Shown: in pieces, positions 1 to 6,161 of the stretch
Numbering within the stretch: position 1 is the first letter of the stretch
How the letters are laid out: every line of letters begins with the position of its first letter
NCBI GenBank assembly: GCA_949298295.1
Contig: CASFWS010000046.1
Location: 854-12,862 of the forward strand
Source of the DNA: an uncultured Bacillota bacterium
GTDB lineage: Bacteria; Bacillota_I; Bacilli_A; RFN20; CAG-826
Direction: 5' to 3'
Length of the DNA stretch: 12,009 bases
Position numbers and translations under genes: made by a program
Notes under the pieces: generated by a model
What the model saw: the letters and a program-made list of their open reading frames with translations, nothing else
The model's database searches: none
Told to the model about the DNA's origin: nothing

Positions 1-102
1 CATGAACTGGTACTTCTTCGCCTCGAGGCAAAGCTTGGCGATGTCGGCGGTCGTGGCATCGGCCCTAAGGAGGGTGTGGTCGATGAATTTGTTGAGTTCC
101 AT
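1..102 (-). CDS. deoC: Deoxyribose-phosphate aldolase, N-terminal part (runs off the window)
   Basis: Only the first 34 codons are present; the gene continues beyond base 1. The ATG is at 102-100, behind an AAAGGAAAT-like ribosome site 6 nt upstream. The opening residues MELNKFIDHTLLRADAT, followed by a helix ending KKYQF, match the start of bacterial DeoC (typical pattern K-x-IDHTLL-x-xDAT, then an LC-x-EAK segment). DeoC is a cytosolic class I aldolase that splits 2-deoxyribose-5-phosphate into glyceraldehyde-3-phosphate and acetaldehyde in deoxynucleoside salvage. The catalytic lysines lie outside the window, so activity cannot be judged. The gene follows the rpmF terminator. A TACAAT at 132-127 could be its -10 box, but I see no convincing -35. 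Identity rests on this short N-terminal match only. Confidence 0.85.
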   Translation of the reverse strand, partial: MELNKFIDHTLLRADATTADIAKLCLEAKKYQFM

Positions 103-148
103 GGCTAGATTTCCTTTGCTAAGGACATTGTAATCGGGTCGAAGGCGC

Positions 149-173
149 AAAAAAAGGAAGCTTGCGCTTCCCT
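149..173 (-). terminator. Intrinsic terminator after rpmF
   Basis: On the minus strand GGAAGC (171-166), a GCAA tetraloop (165-162) and GCTTCC (161-156) form a perfect 6-bp stem. A G·T and an A-T pair can extend it. Seven T residues (155-149) follow at once. This is a textbook rho-independent terminator 13 nt past the rpmF stop, and it separates rpmF from deoC. Confidence 0.88.
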
Positions 174-185
174 AGGGCCTTGGCC

Positions 186-377
186 TTACTTCTTCTCCTC
201 GCCCTTGAGGCCGAGGACGTCCTTGCCGTCGTAGTAGCCGCATTCCGGGCAAACCCGGTGGCTCTTGACGAGGGCTCCGCAATGCGGGCATTTCACCAGT
301 CCTTCGACCTTGAGCTTGAAATGGCCCCGGCGAAGCCGCTTGGCGGTTTTGGAAGTACGTCTGAACGGGACTGCCAT
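186..377 (-). CDS. rpmF: 50S ribosomal protein L32 (zinc-binding form)
   Basis: This 63-residue protein is the small basic L32 of the large ribosomal subunit. The N-terminus MAVPFRRTSKTAKRLRR matches the family's MAVP-x-RRTSK start. Two CxxC pairs, at Cys30/Cys33 and Cys43/Cys46, form the zinc ribbon, so this is the Cys-containing form rather than the zinc-independent paralogue found in many Bacillota. Length is normal for the family (about 56-64). The start is fixed by AAAGGAGAT just upstream of the ATG at 377-375. The gene has its own promoter (405-432) and terminator (149-173), so it looks monocistronic. It is not next to the DUF177/YceD gene that often accompanies rpmF. A short charged tail (GEEKK) follows the ribbon. 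Confidence 0.97.
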   Translation of the reverse strand: MAVPFRRTSKTAKRLRRGHFKLKVEGLVKCPHCGALVKSHRVCPECGYYDGKDVLGLKGEEKK

Positions 378-404
378 CGCTTTCTATCTCCTTTTCGAGC
401 GGCC

Positions 405-432
405 ATTATACCGAAGGCGCGGGAAGACGCAA
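405..432 (-). promoter_or_regulatory. Sigma-A type promoter of rpmF
   Basis: On the minus strand TTGCGT (432-427), a 16-nt spacer and a perfect TATAAT (410-405) lie between the mtaB stop and the rpmF start. Transcription would begin near 398, giving a leader of about 20 nt that just holds the ribosome site. The -35 matches only partly (TTG plus the last T of TTGACA aside), so strength is uncertain. Confidence 0.7.
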
Positions 433-474
433 GGAAATTTTGGACAATGTACAGGAAAAGGCAGATTGTATCGA

Positions 475-1743
475 TCAGTCGGCCCGGTTTTCCGGGGAAT
501 AGACGACTCTCACCATCTCGCCGCGGACGTGGGAAGGGCCTTTCACCTTGACGAGGAGGTAGTCGGAGGTGTGGCCGAGCCAAACCCCTTCCTTATCGTC
601 GTAAGTCTCGAGGAGGACCTCCTTCTCCTTCCCGTAGTTTGCCTCCTCGAAGGCGGCCCTAAGCTCCTTCGAGAGGGAAAGGAGGCGGCCCTCCCGCTCC
701 TTCTTCACGGCGAAGGGGACTTCCTTTTCCTTCATCCTTTCGGCCTTCGTCCCGGGGCGGGAAGAATAAGGGAAGACGTGGATCTCGGCAAAGCCGACGT
801 CCTGGCAAAGCTGAAGGGTCGCCTCGAAGTCCTCGTCCCTCTCCCCCGGGAAGCCGACGATGACGTCGGTCGTAAGGGCGATCCCGGGCCGGCCTTCCTT
901 GAGGGATGAGGCGACTTCAAAGAAGCGCTTGCGGTCATAAGGCCGGCCCATGAGGGAAAGGACGCGGTCGCTTCCGGCCTGAAGGGCGAGGTGGACGTGG
1001 GAGGCGAGGCGCTCCTCGGTCAAGAAAAGCTCGAGCATCTTCCCGTCGACGGCCCCTTCCTCAAGGGAAGAAAGGCGGAGGCGGGAAAGCCCAGGGCAGC
1101 GCCTAAGGATATCATAGAGGAGATCGCTCAGGCGGTAGCTCCCGTCCCCGAGGTCCTTCCCGTAGAAGGCGACCTCGATCCCGGTCACGACGATTTCCGG
1201 ATGGGTCAAGCTGAGGATCTCGGCCTCCCGGAGGGCGTTTTCCCTTTCTCTCGAGCGCGAGGGCCCGCGGAGGTAGGGAATAAGGCAATACGAGCAAAAG
1301 CGCGAGCAGCCGTCCTGGACCTTGAGGTAGGCCCGAAGGCCTTTCTGCTCCGAAGGGTTTTCCGGCTCTTCGTAATCTTCCTTCCGGTAGGGAGCCCCTT
1401 GGGGGCTTTCGAGGCCGAGGAGGAGAGAAAGGGCGCCGTTTCGCCCATAGGTGGTCATTTCGGCATCGGCCCCGAGCTCGCGGGCGAGCCCCGGGCAGGC
1501 GACGACGAAGCAGCCGCTTACGAGGATGCGGGAGTTCGGGGCCAGGCGGCGGAGCTTTCTAATCCTCTGCCTTCCCTTTTGGACGCTCCGGGAAGTCACC
1601 GCGCAGGCGTTGAGGAAAATGTAGGAGGCCTCGCGCGGGTCGTTTGTCTCGACGTGGCCGAGCGCCTCGAGGGGGGCCCTTAGGAGGCTCGCCTCGTAGG
1701 AGTTGACCTTGCAGCCGAGGGCATCGAGGTAGAACTTAGCCAT
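475..1743 (-). CDS. mtaB: tRNA t6A37 methylthiotransferase MtaB (radical SAM)
   Basis: This 422-residue methylthiotransferase converts t6A37 to ms2t6A37 in tRNAs reading ANN codons, using two [4Fe-4S] clusters and S-adenosylmethionine. The UPF0004 domain carries its three cluster cysteines at Cys11 (LGCKVN), Cys47 (NACAVT) and Cys78 (SGCFV). The radical-SAM motif CSRFCSYC gives Cys146, Cys150 and Cys153 in CX3CX2C. A C-terminal segment (about 360-420) fits the TRAM RNA-binding domain. Length is close to the usual 430-450. MtaB is preferred over MiaB because of the gene context and the DGCSRFCSYC-LIPYLRG form of the motif. The start at 1743 overlaps the upstream gene by 8 nt, implying translational coupling. 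In Bacillus mtaB also lies downstream of dnaJ and rsmE. No clear terminator follows the gene. Confidence 0.93.
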   Translation of the reverse strand: MAKFYLDALGCKVNSYEASLLRAPLEALGHVETNDPREASYIFLNACAVTSRSVQKGRQRIRKLRRLAPNSRILVSGCFVVACPGLARELGADAEMTTYGRNGALSLLLGLESPQGAPYRKEDYEEPENPSEQKGLRAYLKVQDGCSRFCSYCLIPYLRGPSRSRERENALREAEILSLTHPEIVVTGIEVAFYGKDLGDGSYRLSDLLYDILRRCPGLSRLRLSSLEEGAVDGKMLELFLTEERLASHVHLALQAGSDRVLSLMGRPYDRKRFFEVASSLKEGRPGIALTTDVIVGFPGERDEDFEATLQLCQDVGFAEIHVFPYSSRPGTKAERMKEKEVPFAVKKEREGRLLSLSKELRAAFEEANYGKEKEVLLETYDDKEGVWLGHTSDYLLVKVKGPSHVRGEMVRVVYSPENRAD

Positions 1744-2530
1744 CGCGGCGATCCTCCAGATAGGCCGACCGGGAAACCTTCTCGCGGTAATCGTGGAGAC
1801 ACTTCGAGGAAATGAGGCGCTCGTTGACGAGGGCCCGGTAGAAGGCCTCGGGATCGTCCCCGAAGTAGGAAGAGGAAAGCTTCAGGAGCCGCTCGGCCAT
1901 ATGGGCCTTGCTCGGGGAAGGGAGGTCGACGTCGAAGAGGGCGATCCGGGCGTCGAGGCGCCCCTCCTTATTGATGGCATAGCAGGTCTCGGCGTCGTAG
2001 TCGTAGCAGAAAAGGACCCCGGAGGCCCGGGCAATCGGTACGAAGCGGGTGAAGTAGCTGTCGTAGAGAGCCGTCCCATAATAGTCGAAGGGATCGACGA
2101 GGGCGGCCTCGTAATCGCGGATGAGCCGCCGGTAGGGCGAGACGGAAAGCTTCCCGTAGCGCTCGGCATAGAGGAGGTTGAGGCTCGAAGGGAAGACGGG
2201 GACGTAGATCTTCCGGCCCGAATAGAGGAGGTAAGGGAGGTCGCTCATCCCCGAGAGCATGTACTCATCGAGGGGGAGGGCCTCCTCCTCGCCCTTCTCT
2301 TTCTTTTTCTCGTAGGTGAAGTAAAGATCCTCGATGGCCTCCTTGTTCAAAAGGGAGCGGATGAGGATGTTCGAGCGGACGACGTCGAAGGGGGTCTTGG
2401 GGTTCAGCCACGGCTCGAAGGCCTCGCGGTTGGAAAGGAGGGCCGCATTCTTCTTGAAGAAGGCCATTTCGCTCGAGGCGGCGAAAGAGGTCTTCCTTTG
2501 CCGGGCCGCCAAAAAATCGTAGATGTTCAT
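1736..2530 (-). CDS. Protein of unknown function between rsmE and mtaB
   Basis: I do not recognise this 264-residue protein. It is soluble by inspection: no signal peptide and no hydrophobic stretch long enough to span a membrane. It is rich in tyrosine and in charged residues. The middle (about 135-190) has several YD/DYY patches, such as DPFDYYGTALYDSYF and FCYDYD. There is no cysteine-pair zinc motif, Walker motif or other catalytic signature that I can name. Its ATG overlaps the rsmE stop as ATGA, and its stop overlaps the mtaB start by 8 nt. It is therefore almost certainly co-translated with a 16S rRNA methyltransferase and a tRNA methylthiotransferase. Codon use matches its neighbours. 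A role linked to RNA modification is only a guess from position. Confidence 0.85.
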   Translation of the reverse strand: MNIYDFLAARQRKTSFAASSEMAFFKKNAALLSNREAFEPWLNPKTPFDVVRSNILIRSLLNKEAIEDLYFTYEKKKEKGEEEALPLDEYMLSGMSDLPYLLYSGRKIYVPVFPSSLNLLYAERYGKLSVSPYRRLIRDYEAALVDPFDYYGTALYDSYFTRFVPIARASGVLFCYDYDAETCYAINKEGRLDARIALFDVDLPSPSKAHMAERLLKLSSSYFGDDPEAFYRALVNERLISSKCLHDYREKVSRSAYLEDRRDG

Positions 2531-3231
2531 CGCGTTTCCTCCGCGGCGAGGAAAAAGGCGGCGAAAAGGACGGCGGAAGTTTCCGAGCGAAGAATCCTCT
2601 TTCCAAGGGAAACGCCCGCAAAACCGGCCTCGATTAAGGCTTTTCGCTCGCTTATGGCGATTCCGCCCTCCGGCCCGACGAAGCAGGTAACTTCCCTTTC
2701 CATCGCCTCGAGGGCGAAGGGCCCGGAGAGGGAAAGCTCCTCGTCGGCGAAAAGGCGCTTACCGTTCCCTAGGGCGATGGCCTTGGCAAAGGGAAGGATG
2801 GGAAGGACTTCCGGGATGCTTTCCCGCCGGCATTGGCTGCTCGCTTCCTTGACAATAGAGCGGTAACGCTCTTCTTTCCTCTTAGCGCTATCCCCGCTCG
2901 GGCGGACGACGGTCCGTTCCCCGAGGTAGGGGATGAAAAGACTCGCCCCGAGCTCGGTCCCCTTCTGGAGGATGAACTCCTCGCGCCCGTTCTTGAGGGG
3001 CGAGAAAAGAAGGGTCAGCTTCCCACTGGGGTCGCGGCGGGCCGCCTTAACCGCCCCGACGGCTATTTCAAGGGGGGAAAGAGAAACGACCCGGGCCTCG
3101 AAAAGGGAGGTGCCGTCGACGATCTCGAGTTCTTCCCCGACCTCGGCCCTTAGCGAAAAAAGAAGATGGCGGGCGTCTTCTTCCGAAAGGAGGGCCCGCC
3201 CGGCGACGACCGGGGCGAAAAAGCGCCTCAT
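2527..3231 (-). CDS. rsmE: 16S rRNA m3U1498 methyltransferase RsmE
   Basis: This 234-residue SPOUT-class enzyme methylates N3 of U1498 in 16S rRNA using S-adenosylmethionine. An N-terminal PUA-like region (about 1-65) starts MRRFF and contains HLLFSLR. The SPOUT domain holds QKGTELGASLFIPYLGERT (about 89-107), the FVGPEGG cofactor loop at 184-190 and the knot segment LGKRILRSETSAV at about 209-221, all in family order. Length is typical (230-250). The frame stays open upstream to about 3606, but the family start MRRFF at 3231 gives the right length and overlaps the stop of the TM2 gene by one base (TGATG), so I chose it. The usual neighbour prmA is missing upstream. mtaB follows after one intervening gene. 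Confidence 0.94.
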   Translation of the reverse strand: MRRFFAPVVAGRALLSEEDARHLLFSLRAEVGEELEIVDGTSLFEARVVSLSPLEIAVGAVKAARRDPSGKLTLLFSPLKNGREEFILQKGTELGASLFIPYLGERTVVRPSGDSAKRKEERYRSIVKEASSQCRRESIPEVLPILPFAKAIALGNGKRLFADEELSLSGPFALEAMEREVTCFVGPEGGIAISERKALIEAGFAGVSLGKRILRSETSAVLFAAFFLAAEETR

Positions 3232-3668
3232 CAGCGGAGGAACTCCCCGTTCCCGTCCTTGAGGTCGGCCTTCGGGAGGAGGCTTACGGCCTTCCCGGCC
3301 CCGAGGGCGAAGGGAAGGACGTAGCCGATGAGGAACCAATAGGCCCCGATTTCGGGGAGGAGAAAATAGAAGGCCGTTCCGAAAAGGGCAAGGAAAAGGA
3401 AAGTCAAAAGAAGGTAGGCAATCCCCGATTTCGGCTTTCCGATGTAGAACTCCCCGGCCCCGAAAGGCCCAAGGAAGAAGGTCAAAAGGACATAAACGAT
3501 CTTCCGCTTGGAACGATAAAGCCCGTCCTCTTCCTTGACCGGGTCGAGGAACTTCGTCATGTCCTTCGTCTTGTAGCCGTCCTCGATGGGGCGAAGTTCC
3601 CCGCAATAGGGGCAGACATCGCTATCGAAGCGGGAAATCTCCCGGTGGCAGTTTTTGCATAGCGGCAT
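3231..3668 (-). CDS. Zinc-ribbon plus TM2-domain membrane protein
   Basis: This 145-residue membrane protein begins with a small zinc ribbon: Cys4/Cys7 and Cys19/Cys22 in CKNC…CPYC. A charged linker follows, then a TM2 domain whose hallmark is seen in LLTFFLGPFGAGEFYIGK (about 61-78). A second hydrophobic hairpin-like region (82-130) makes three or four membrane segments likely. TM2 proteins are widespread, and their bacterial role is largely undefined. The reading frame is open upstream to 3758, but that stretch lies inside the deaminase gene. The ATG at 3668 sits 4 nt after the deaminase TAA and begins directly with the zinc ribbon, so it is the better start. The last base of its stop is the first base of rsmE. 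Confidence 0.85.
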   Translation of the reverse strand: MPLCKNCHREISRFDSDVCPYCGELRPIEDGYKTKDMTKFLDPVKEEDGLYRSKRKIVYVLLTFFLGPFGAGEFYIGKPKSGIAYLLLTFLFLALFGTAFYFLLPEIGAYWFLIGYVLPFALGAGKAVSLLPKADLKDGNGEFLR

Positions 3669-3672
3669 GGTC

Positions 3673-4134
3673 TTAGTAGGCTTTCCGATCGGAAAGGGCA
3701 AGGTATTCCCGGTAGAGGGCTTGGCAAGCCGGCCGGTCGAGTTCCTTGAGGAAGGCATCCTTCTTTTTCTGGTCGGAGCTCATCTCGTAGAAGCGGGAAT
3801 CGCGGAAGCCGATGGCGTCGGTATCCTCGAGGTTGCAGCCGTAATAGACCTTCTCGATGTTGGCCCAGAGGATGGCCCCGAGGCACATCGGGCAGGGATA
3901 GCCGGTCGTGTAGAGGACGGCTCCCGAAAGGTCGAAGGTCTTTAGGCGGGCGCAGGCGTCGTGGATGGCCATCATCTCGCCATGGCAAGTCGGGTCGTTG
4001 TTCTTGACGACCTCGTTATGGCCGCGGCCGACGATAGCCCCGTCCTTCACGATGACGGCGCCGAAGGGGCCGCCGTGCCCCGCGCGGATGCCTTTTTCGG
4101 CTTCTTTCAAAGCCGCTTCCATGAATTGGTCCAT
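3673..4134 (-). CDS. guaD: Guanine deaminase (CDA-fold nucleobase deaminase)
   Basis: This 153-residue zinc deaminase closely resembles Bacillus subtilis GuaD, which converts guanine to xanthine in purine salvage. It shares GGPFGAVIVKDGAIV near residue 21, the zinc ligand and proton shuttle pair His51/Glu53 within NDPTCHGE, and PCPMC with Cys81/Cys84. The C-terminus ends in an aromatic residue (KAY), as in the domain-swapped GuaD, whose tail (KEY in B. subtilis) reaches a neighbouring active site. The usual HAE is HGE here. TadA is less likely, because the NDPT-x-H region and the tail are GuaD-like. AAGGAGG lies 5 nt before the ATG at 4134. The upstream gene overlaps this one by 28 nt. Substrate assignment rests on similarity; a related nucleobase or nucleoside deaminase activity is possible. 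Confidence 0.85.
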   Translation of the reverse strand: MDQFMEAALKEAEKGIRAGHGGPFGAVIVKDGAIVGRGHNEVVKNNDPTCHGEMMAIHDACARLKTFDLSGAVLYTTGYPCPMCLGAILWANIEKVYYGCNLEDTDAIGFRDSRFYEMSSDQKKKDAFLKELDRPACQALYREYLALSDRKAY

Positions 4135-4865
4135 TTTTCCTCCTTGCCGAGGGAAGTTTCCTCGTGGTTGATGTGCGCCCGGTTCCGGTAACGGTACTCG
4201 ATCTTGGCGATTTTCGAGAAGTCGATGTTCGGGCGGTAGTTCCCTTCCTTCATCTGGCGAAGGAAGGAGTTCCGGATGTCGTGGATCTTCTTGAGGTCCT
4301 CCTTGGCGACCTTCCGGAGATGGGAATGATGAAGGCGGTAAACGAGGCCGGAGAGAAGGAAGACGACCCCGATAAAGGCGAGCATCGCGAGGAAATAGGC
4401 TCCGTAAGAGCCGCTCAGGGAAAGATCGAAGATTCCACCCCGGCCGTAGAAAAGGCCGATGACGAGGGAAGGGATCCCGGCGATGAGGAGATAAAGGAAG
4501 AGGAGGCAGCCGTTCACCCGCGCCTTTTCCTTGGCCCGGACGGCATAAAGGCTAAGGTAGGCCTCGTCCTTGGTAAGGTTATCGTAGACGTCGCCCCATT
4601 TCTTGTTGAAGGGATAGTTCCGGCTCCCCATGTCCCGGACGAAGGTGAGGCTCGAGTAATGGAGGCTCGTGACGTCGTCATGCCGGGCATAGGCGACCAG
4701 GGGGTAGTCCCCGGTATCGAGAACTATTTCCCGGCGCTCGGTGCCGATTTCCACCGCCTTCGCTTCCTTCATTACGAGCTCCCACCCGAAAAGGGAGAGA
4801 TTGTCCGCGACCTCGTCTTCCGAGCGTTCCTTCGCCTCGACCGTCCGATATTCCTTCTTCTGCAT
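4107..4865 (-). CDS. Unknown two-helix membrane protein
   Basis: I do not recognise this 252-residue protein. Residues 1-112 form a polar, charged N-terminal region with a likely small folded part (FGWELVMKEAKAVEIG…). Two hydrophobic segments at about 118-140 and 154-176 would span the membrane. They are joined by a short loop (GRGGIFDLSLSGSY) and followed by a basic, helical 75-residue tail (SHLRKVAKEDLKKIHDIR…). The positive-inside rule places both ends in the cytoplasm. There is no signal peptide and no enzyme motif. The gene is the first of its unit, behind its own candidate promoter at 4902-4930 and just after the dnaJ terminator. It overlaps guaD by 28 nt, an unusually long overlap for this window. 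It occupies the place where prmA is found in relatives but shows no methyltransferase motif. Confidence 0.85.
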   Translation of the reverse strand: MQKKEYRTVEAKERSEDEVADNLSLFGWELVMKEAKAVEIGTERREIVLDTGDYPLVAYARHDDVTSLHYSSLTFVRDMGSRNYPFNKKWGDVYDNLTKDEAYLSLYAVRAKEKARVNGCLLFLYLLIAGIPSLVIGLFYGRGGIFDLSLSGSYGAYFLAMLAFIGVVFLLSGLVYRLHHSHLRKVAKEDLKKIHDIRNSFLRQMKEGNYRPNIDFSKIAKIEYRYRNRAHINHEETSLGKEEKWTNSWKRL

Positions 4866-4901
4866 GTTATCCCACCGATTTATCGTTTTTTCCTTGGGAA
4901 A

Positions 4902-4930
4902 AGTATAGAAAGGGCGGCTTCAAAAGGCAA
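4902..4930 (-). promoter_or_regulatory. Candidate sigma-A promoter of the 4865-475 gene unit
   Basis: On the minus strand TTGCCT (4930-4925), a 17-nt spacer and TATACT (4907-4902) lie between the dnaJ terminator and the start of the two-helix membrane protein gene. Spacing is ideal and both boxes are near consensus. It would separate the guaD/rsmE/mtaB unit from the heat-shock operon, whereas in Bacillus rsmE and mtaB can be read from the dnaK operon. Confidence 0.65.
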
Positions 4931-4941
4931 CGGAAGCCATC

Positions 4942-4964
4942 AAAAAAGGGGGACGTCCCCCCTT
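4942..4964 (-). terminator. Intrinsic terminator fused to the dnaJ stop
   Basis: On the minus strand AAGGGGG (4964-4958), a GACGT loop and CCCCCTT (4952-4946) form a 7-bp stem followed by four more T residues. The two A residues of the dnaJ TAA stop are the first bases of the stem, so terminator and stop codon are merged. The core GGGGGACGTCCCCC is a perfect palindrome. Confidence 0.88.
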
Positions 4965-6102
4965 AGGATTTCCGGAAGCGGCCCCACCACTTGCCGCCCT
5001 TGGCCTCTTCCTCGGCCTGGAAGTCGCGGAGAAGCTGCTTCTGCTTGGCGGTGAGATTGGTCGGCGTCTTTACCTTCACGTGGAGGTAATGGTCGCCGGG
5101 CTTCCCGCTCCGGAGGTCCTTGATCCCCTTGCCCCGGAGCTTCAGGGTCTGGTCGGGAGCCGTCCCTTCCGGGATGGATACCTCGACCGGTCCGTAGACG
5201 GTCTCGATTTCCCTTGAGCAGCCGAGGGCGCAGTCGACGAAGCTCAGCTCGAGAGAGGAATGGACATCGTTTCCCTCCCGCTCGAACGCCGGGCTCGGCT
5301 CGACGGACACCTCGACGTAGAGGTCGCCGTTCGGGCCTCCGCCCGAGCCGCGGCCCCCGCGGCCCTGGACCCTAATCTGCTGGCCCGAGGCGATGCCGGC
5401 CGGGATCTGGACCTCGAGGTCCCTATGGACGCGGTTATAGCCGGCCCCGCCGCAGGCATGGCAAGCATTCCGGACCGTCTTCCCGGTCCCGTGGCAGCGC
5501 GGGCAGGTCGTCTCCTGCTCCATGACTCCGAAGATGGTCTGCTGACGGGTCCGGACCCGTCCGGTGCCGCCGCAATCGGGGCAGGTCTGGAGGTCGCTTG
5601 GCGACTCGGCGCCCGTCCCGTGGCAGTGGCTGCACGGCTCGTCGTAGGTGACCGGGATGGTGATCTTCTTGCCGTTCACCGCGTCCATGAAGGAGACCTT
5701 CACGCGGTAAAGGGTGTCCTCGCCTTTCCGGGGACCGCTCGAGGCGCGGCGGCGGCCGCCCATCCCCCCGCCGAAGAAGCTCGAGAAGATGTCGCCGAGG
5801 TCGACGTCCCCGAAGCCGCCGGAGGCAAAGCCGTTCCCGAAGGGATTGCCGCCCCCGCCCATGCCGCTCCCTTGCTCGAAGGCGGCGTGGCCGAAGCGGT
5901 CGTACTGGGCCCGCTTGCCATCGTCCTTCAAGACGTCGTAGGCTTCCTGGATTTCCTCGAATTTCTTGGGGGCATCCGGGTCTTTGTTGACATCGGGGTG
6001 GTATTTCTTGGCCAAGGAGCGGTAGGCCTTGGTTATCTCGTCCTTGCTGGCCCCTTTCTTGAGGCCGAGCACTTCGTAGTAGTCGCGCTTGGCACTGGCC
6101 AT
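4963..6102 (-). CDS. dnaJ: Chaperone protein DnaJ (Hsp40, type I)
   Basis: This 379-residue type I J-protein delivers clients to DnaK and stimulates its ATPase. The J domain (1-70) has HPD at 35-37 and the QEAYDVL and YDRFG helices. A Gly/Phe region (about 72-126) contains GMGGGGNPFGNGF. Four CxxCxGxG zinc repeats follow at Cys157/160, Cys174/177, Cys200/203 and Cys214/217. The C-terminal substrate domains contain IPAGIASGQQIRVQGRGG and run to the end. Length is normal (370-385). Translation starts at ATG 6102-6100 behind GAAAGGAGG. The gene is last in the CIRCE-controlled operon; its stop is merged with the terminator. A 9-bp hairpin lies in the 59-nt gap after dnaK. It appears intact, although its partner dnaK is not. 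Confidence 0.97.
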   Translation of the reverse strand: MASAKRDYYEVLGLKKGASKDEITKAYRSLAKKYHPDVNKDPDAPKKFEEIQEAYDVLKDDGKRAQYDRFGHAAFEQGSGMGGGGNPFGNGFASGGFGDVDLGDIFSSFFGGGMGGRRRASSGPRKGEDTLYRVKVSFMDAVNGKKITIPVTYDEPCSHCHGTGAESPSDLQTCPDCGGTGRVRTRQQTIFGVMEQETTCPRCHGTGKTVRNACHACGGAGYNRVHRDLEVQIPAGIASGQQIRVQGRGGRGSGGGPNGDLYVEVSVEPSPAFEREGNDVHSSLELSFVDCALGCSREIETVYGPVEVSIPEGTAPDQTLKLRGKGIKDLRSGKPGDHYLHVKVKTPTNLTAKQKQLLRDFQAEEEAKGGKWWGRFRKS

Positions 6103-6130
6103 AGGTCCCTCCTTTCAAAATCGCGAAGAA

Positions 6131-6152
6131 GGGGGAGGCGATTGCCTCCCCC
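6131..6152 (-). promoter_or_regulatory. Strong hairpin between dnaK and dnaJ
   Basis: GGGGGAGGC and GCCTCCCCC form a perfect 9-bp, GC-rich inverted repeat around a 4-nt loop (6140-6143), 9 nt after the dnaK stop. The following minus-strand bases (TTCTTCGCGATTTT) are not a real T-tract, so full termination is doubtful. A partial attenuator or an mRNA end-stabilising or processing hairpin that sets the dnaK:dnaJ ratio is more likely. The dnaJ ribosome site begins about 15 nt further on. Confidence 0.6.
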
Positions 6153-6161
6153 CTCGACTCA

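Noticed and set aside
103..148. Promoter for deoC
   Set aside because: A TACAAT at 132-127 is a fair -10, but no -35 lies at 16-18 nt other than the T-tract of the rpmF terminator.
3232..3606. Upstream extension of rsmE to 3606, and of the TM2 gene to 3758
   Set aside because: The extra residues are shadows of the neighbouring genes. MRRFF (3231) and MPLCKNC (3668) match family starts and give tight gene junctions.
6131..6152. Full intrinsic terminator between dnaK and dnaJ
   Set aside because: No T-tract follows the stem on the minus strand (TTCTTCGCG), and dnaJ has no promoter of its own that I can see.
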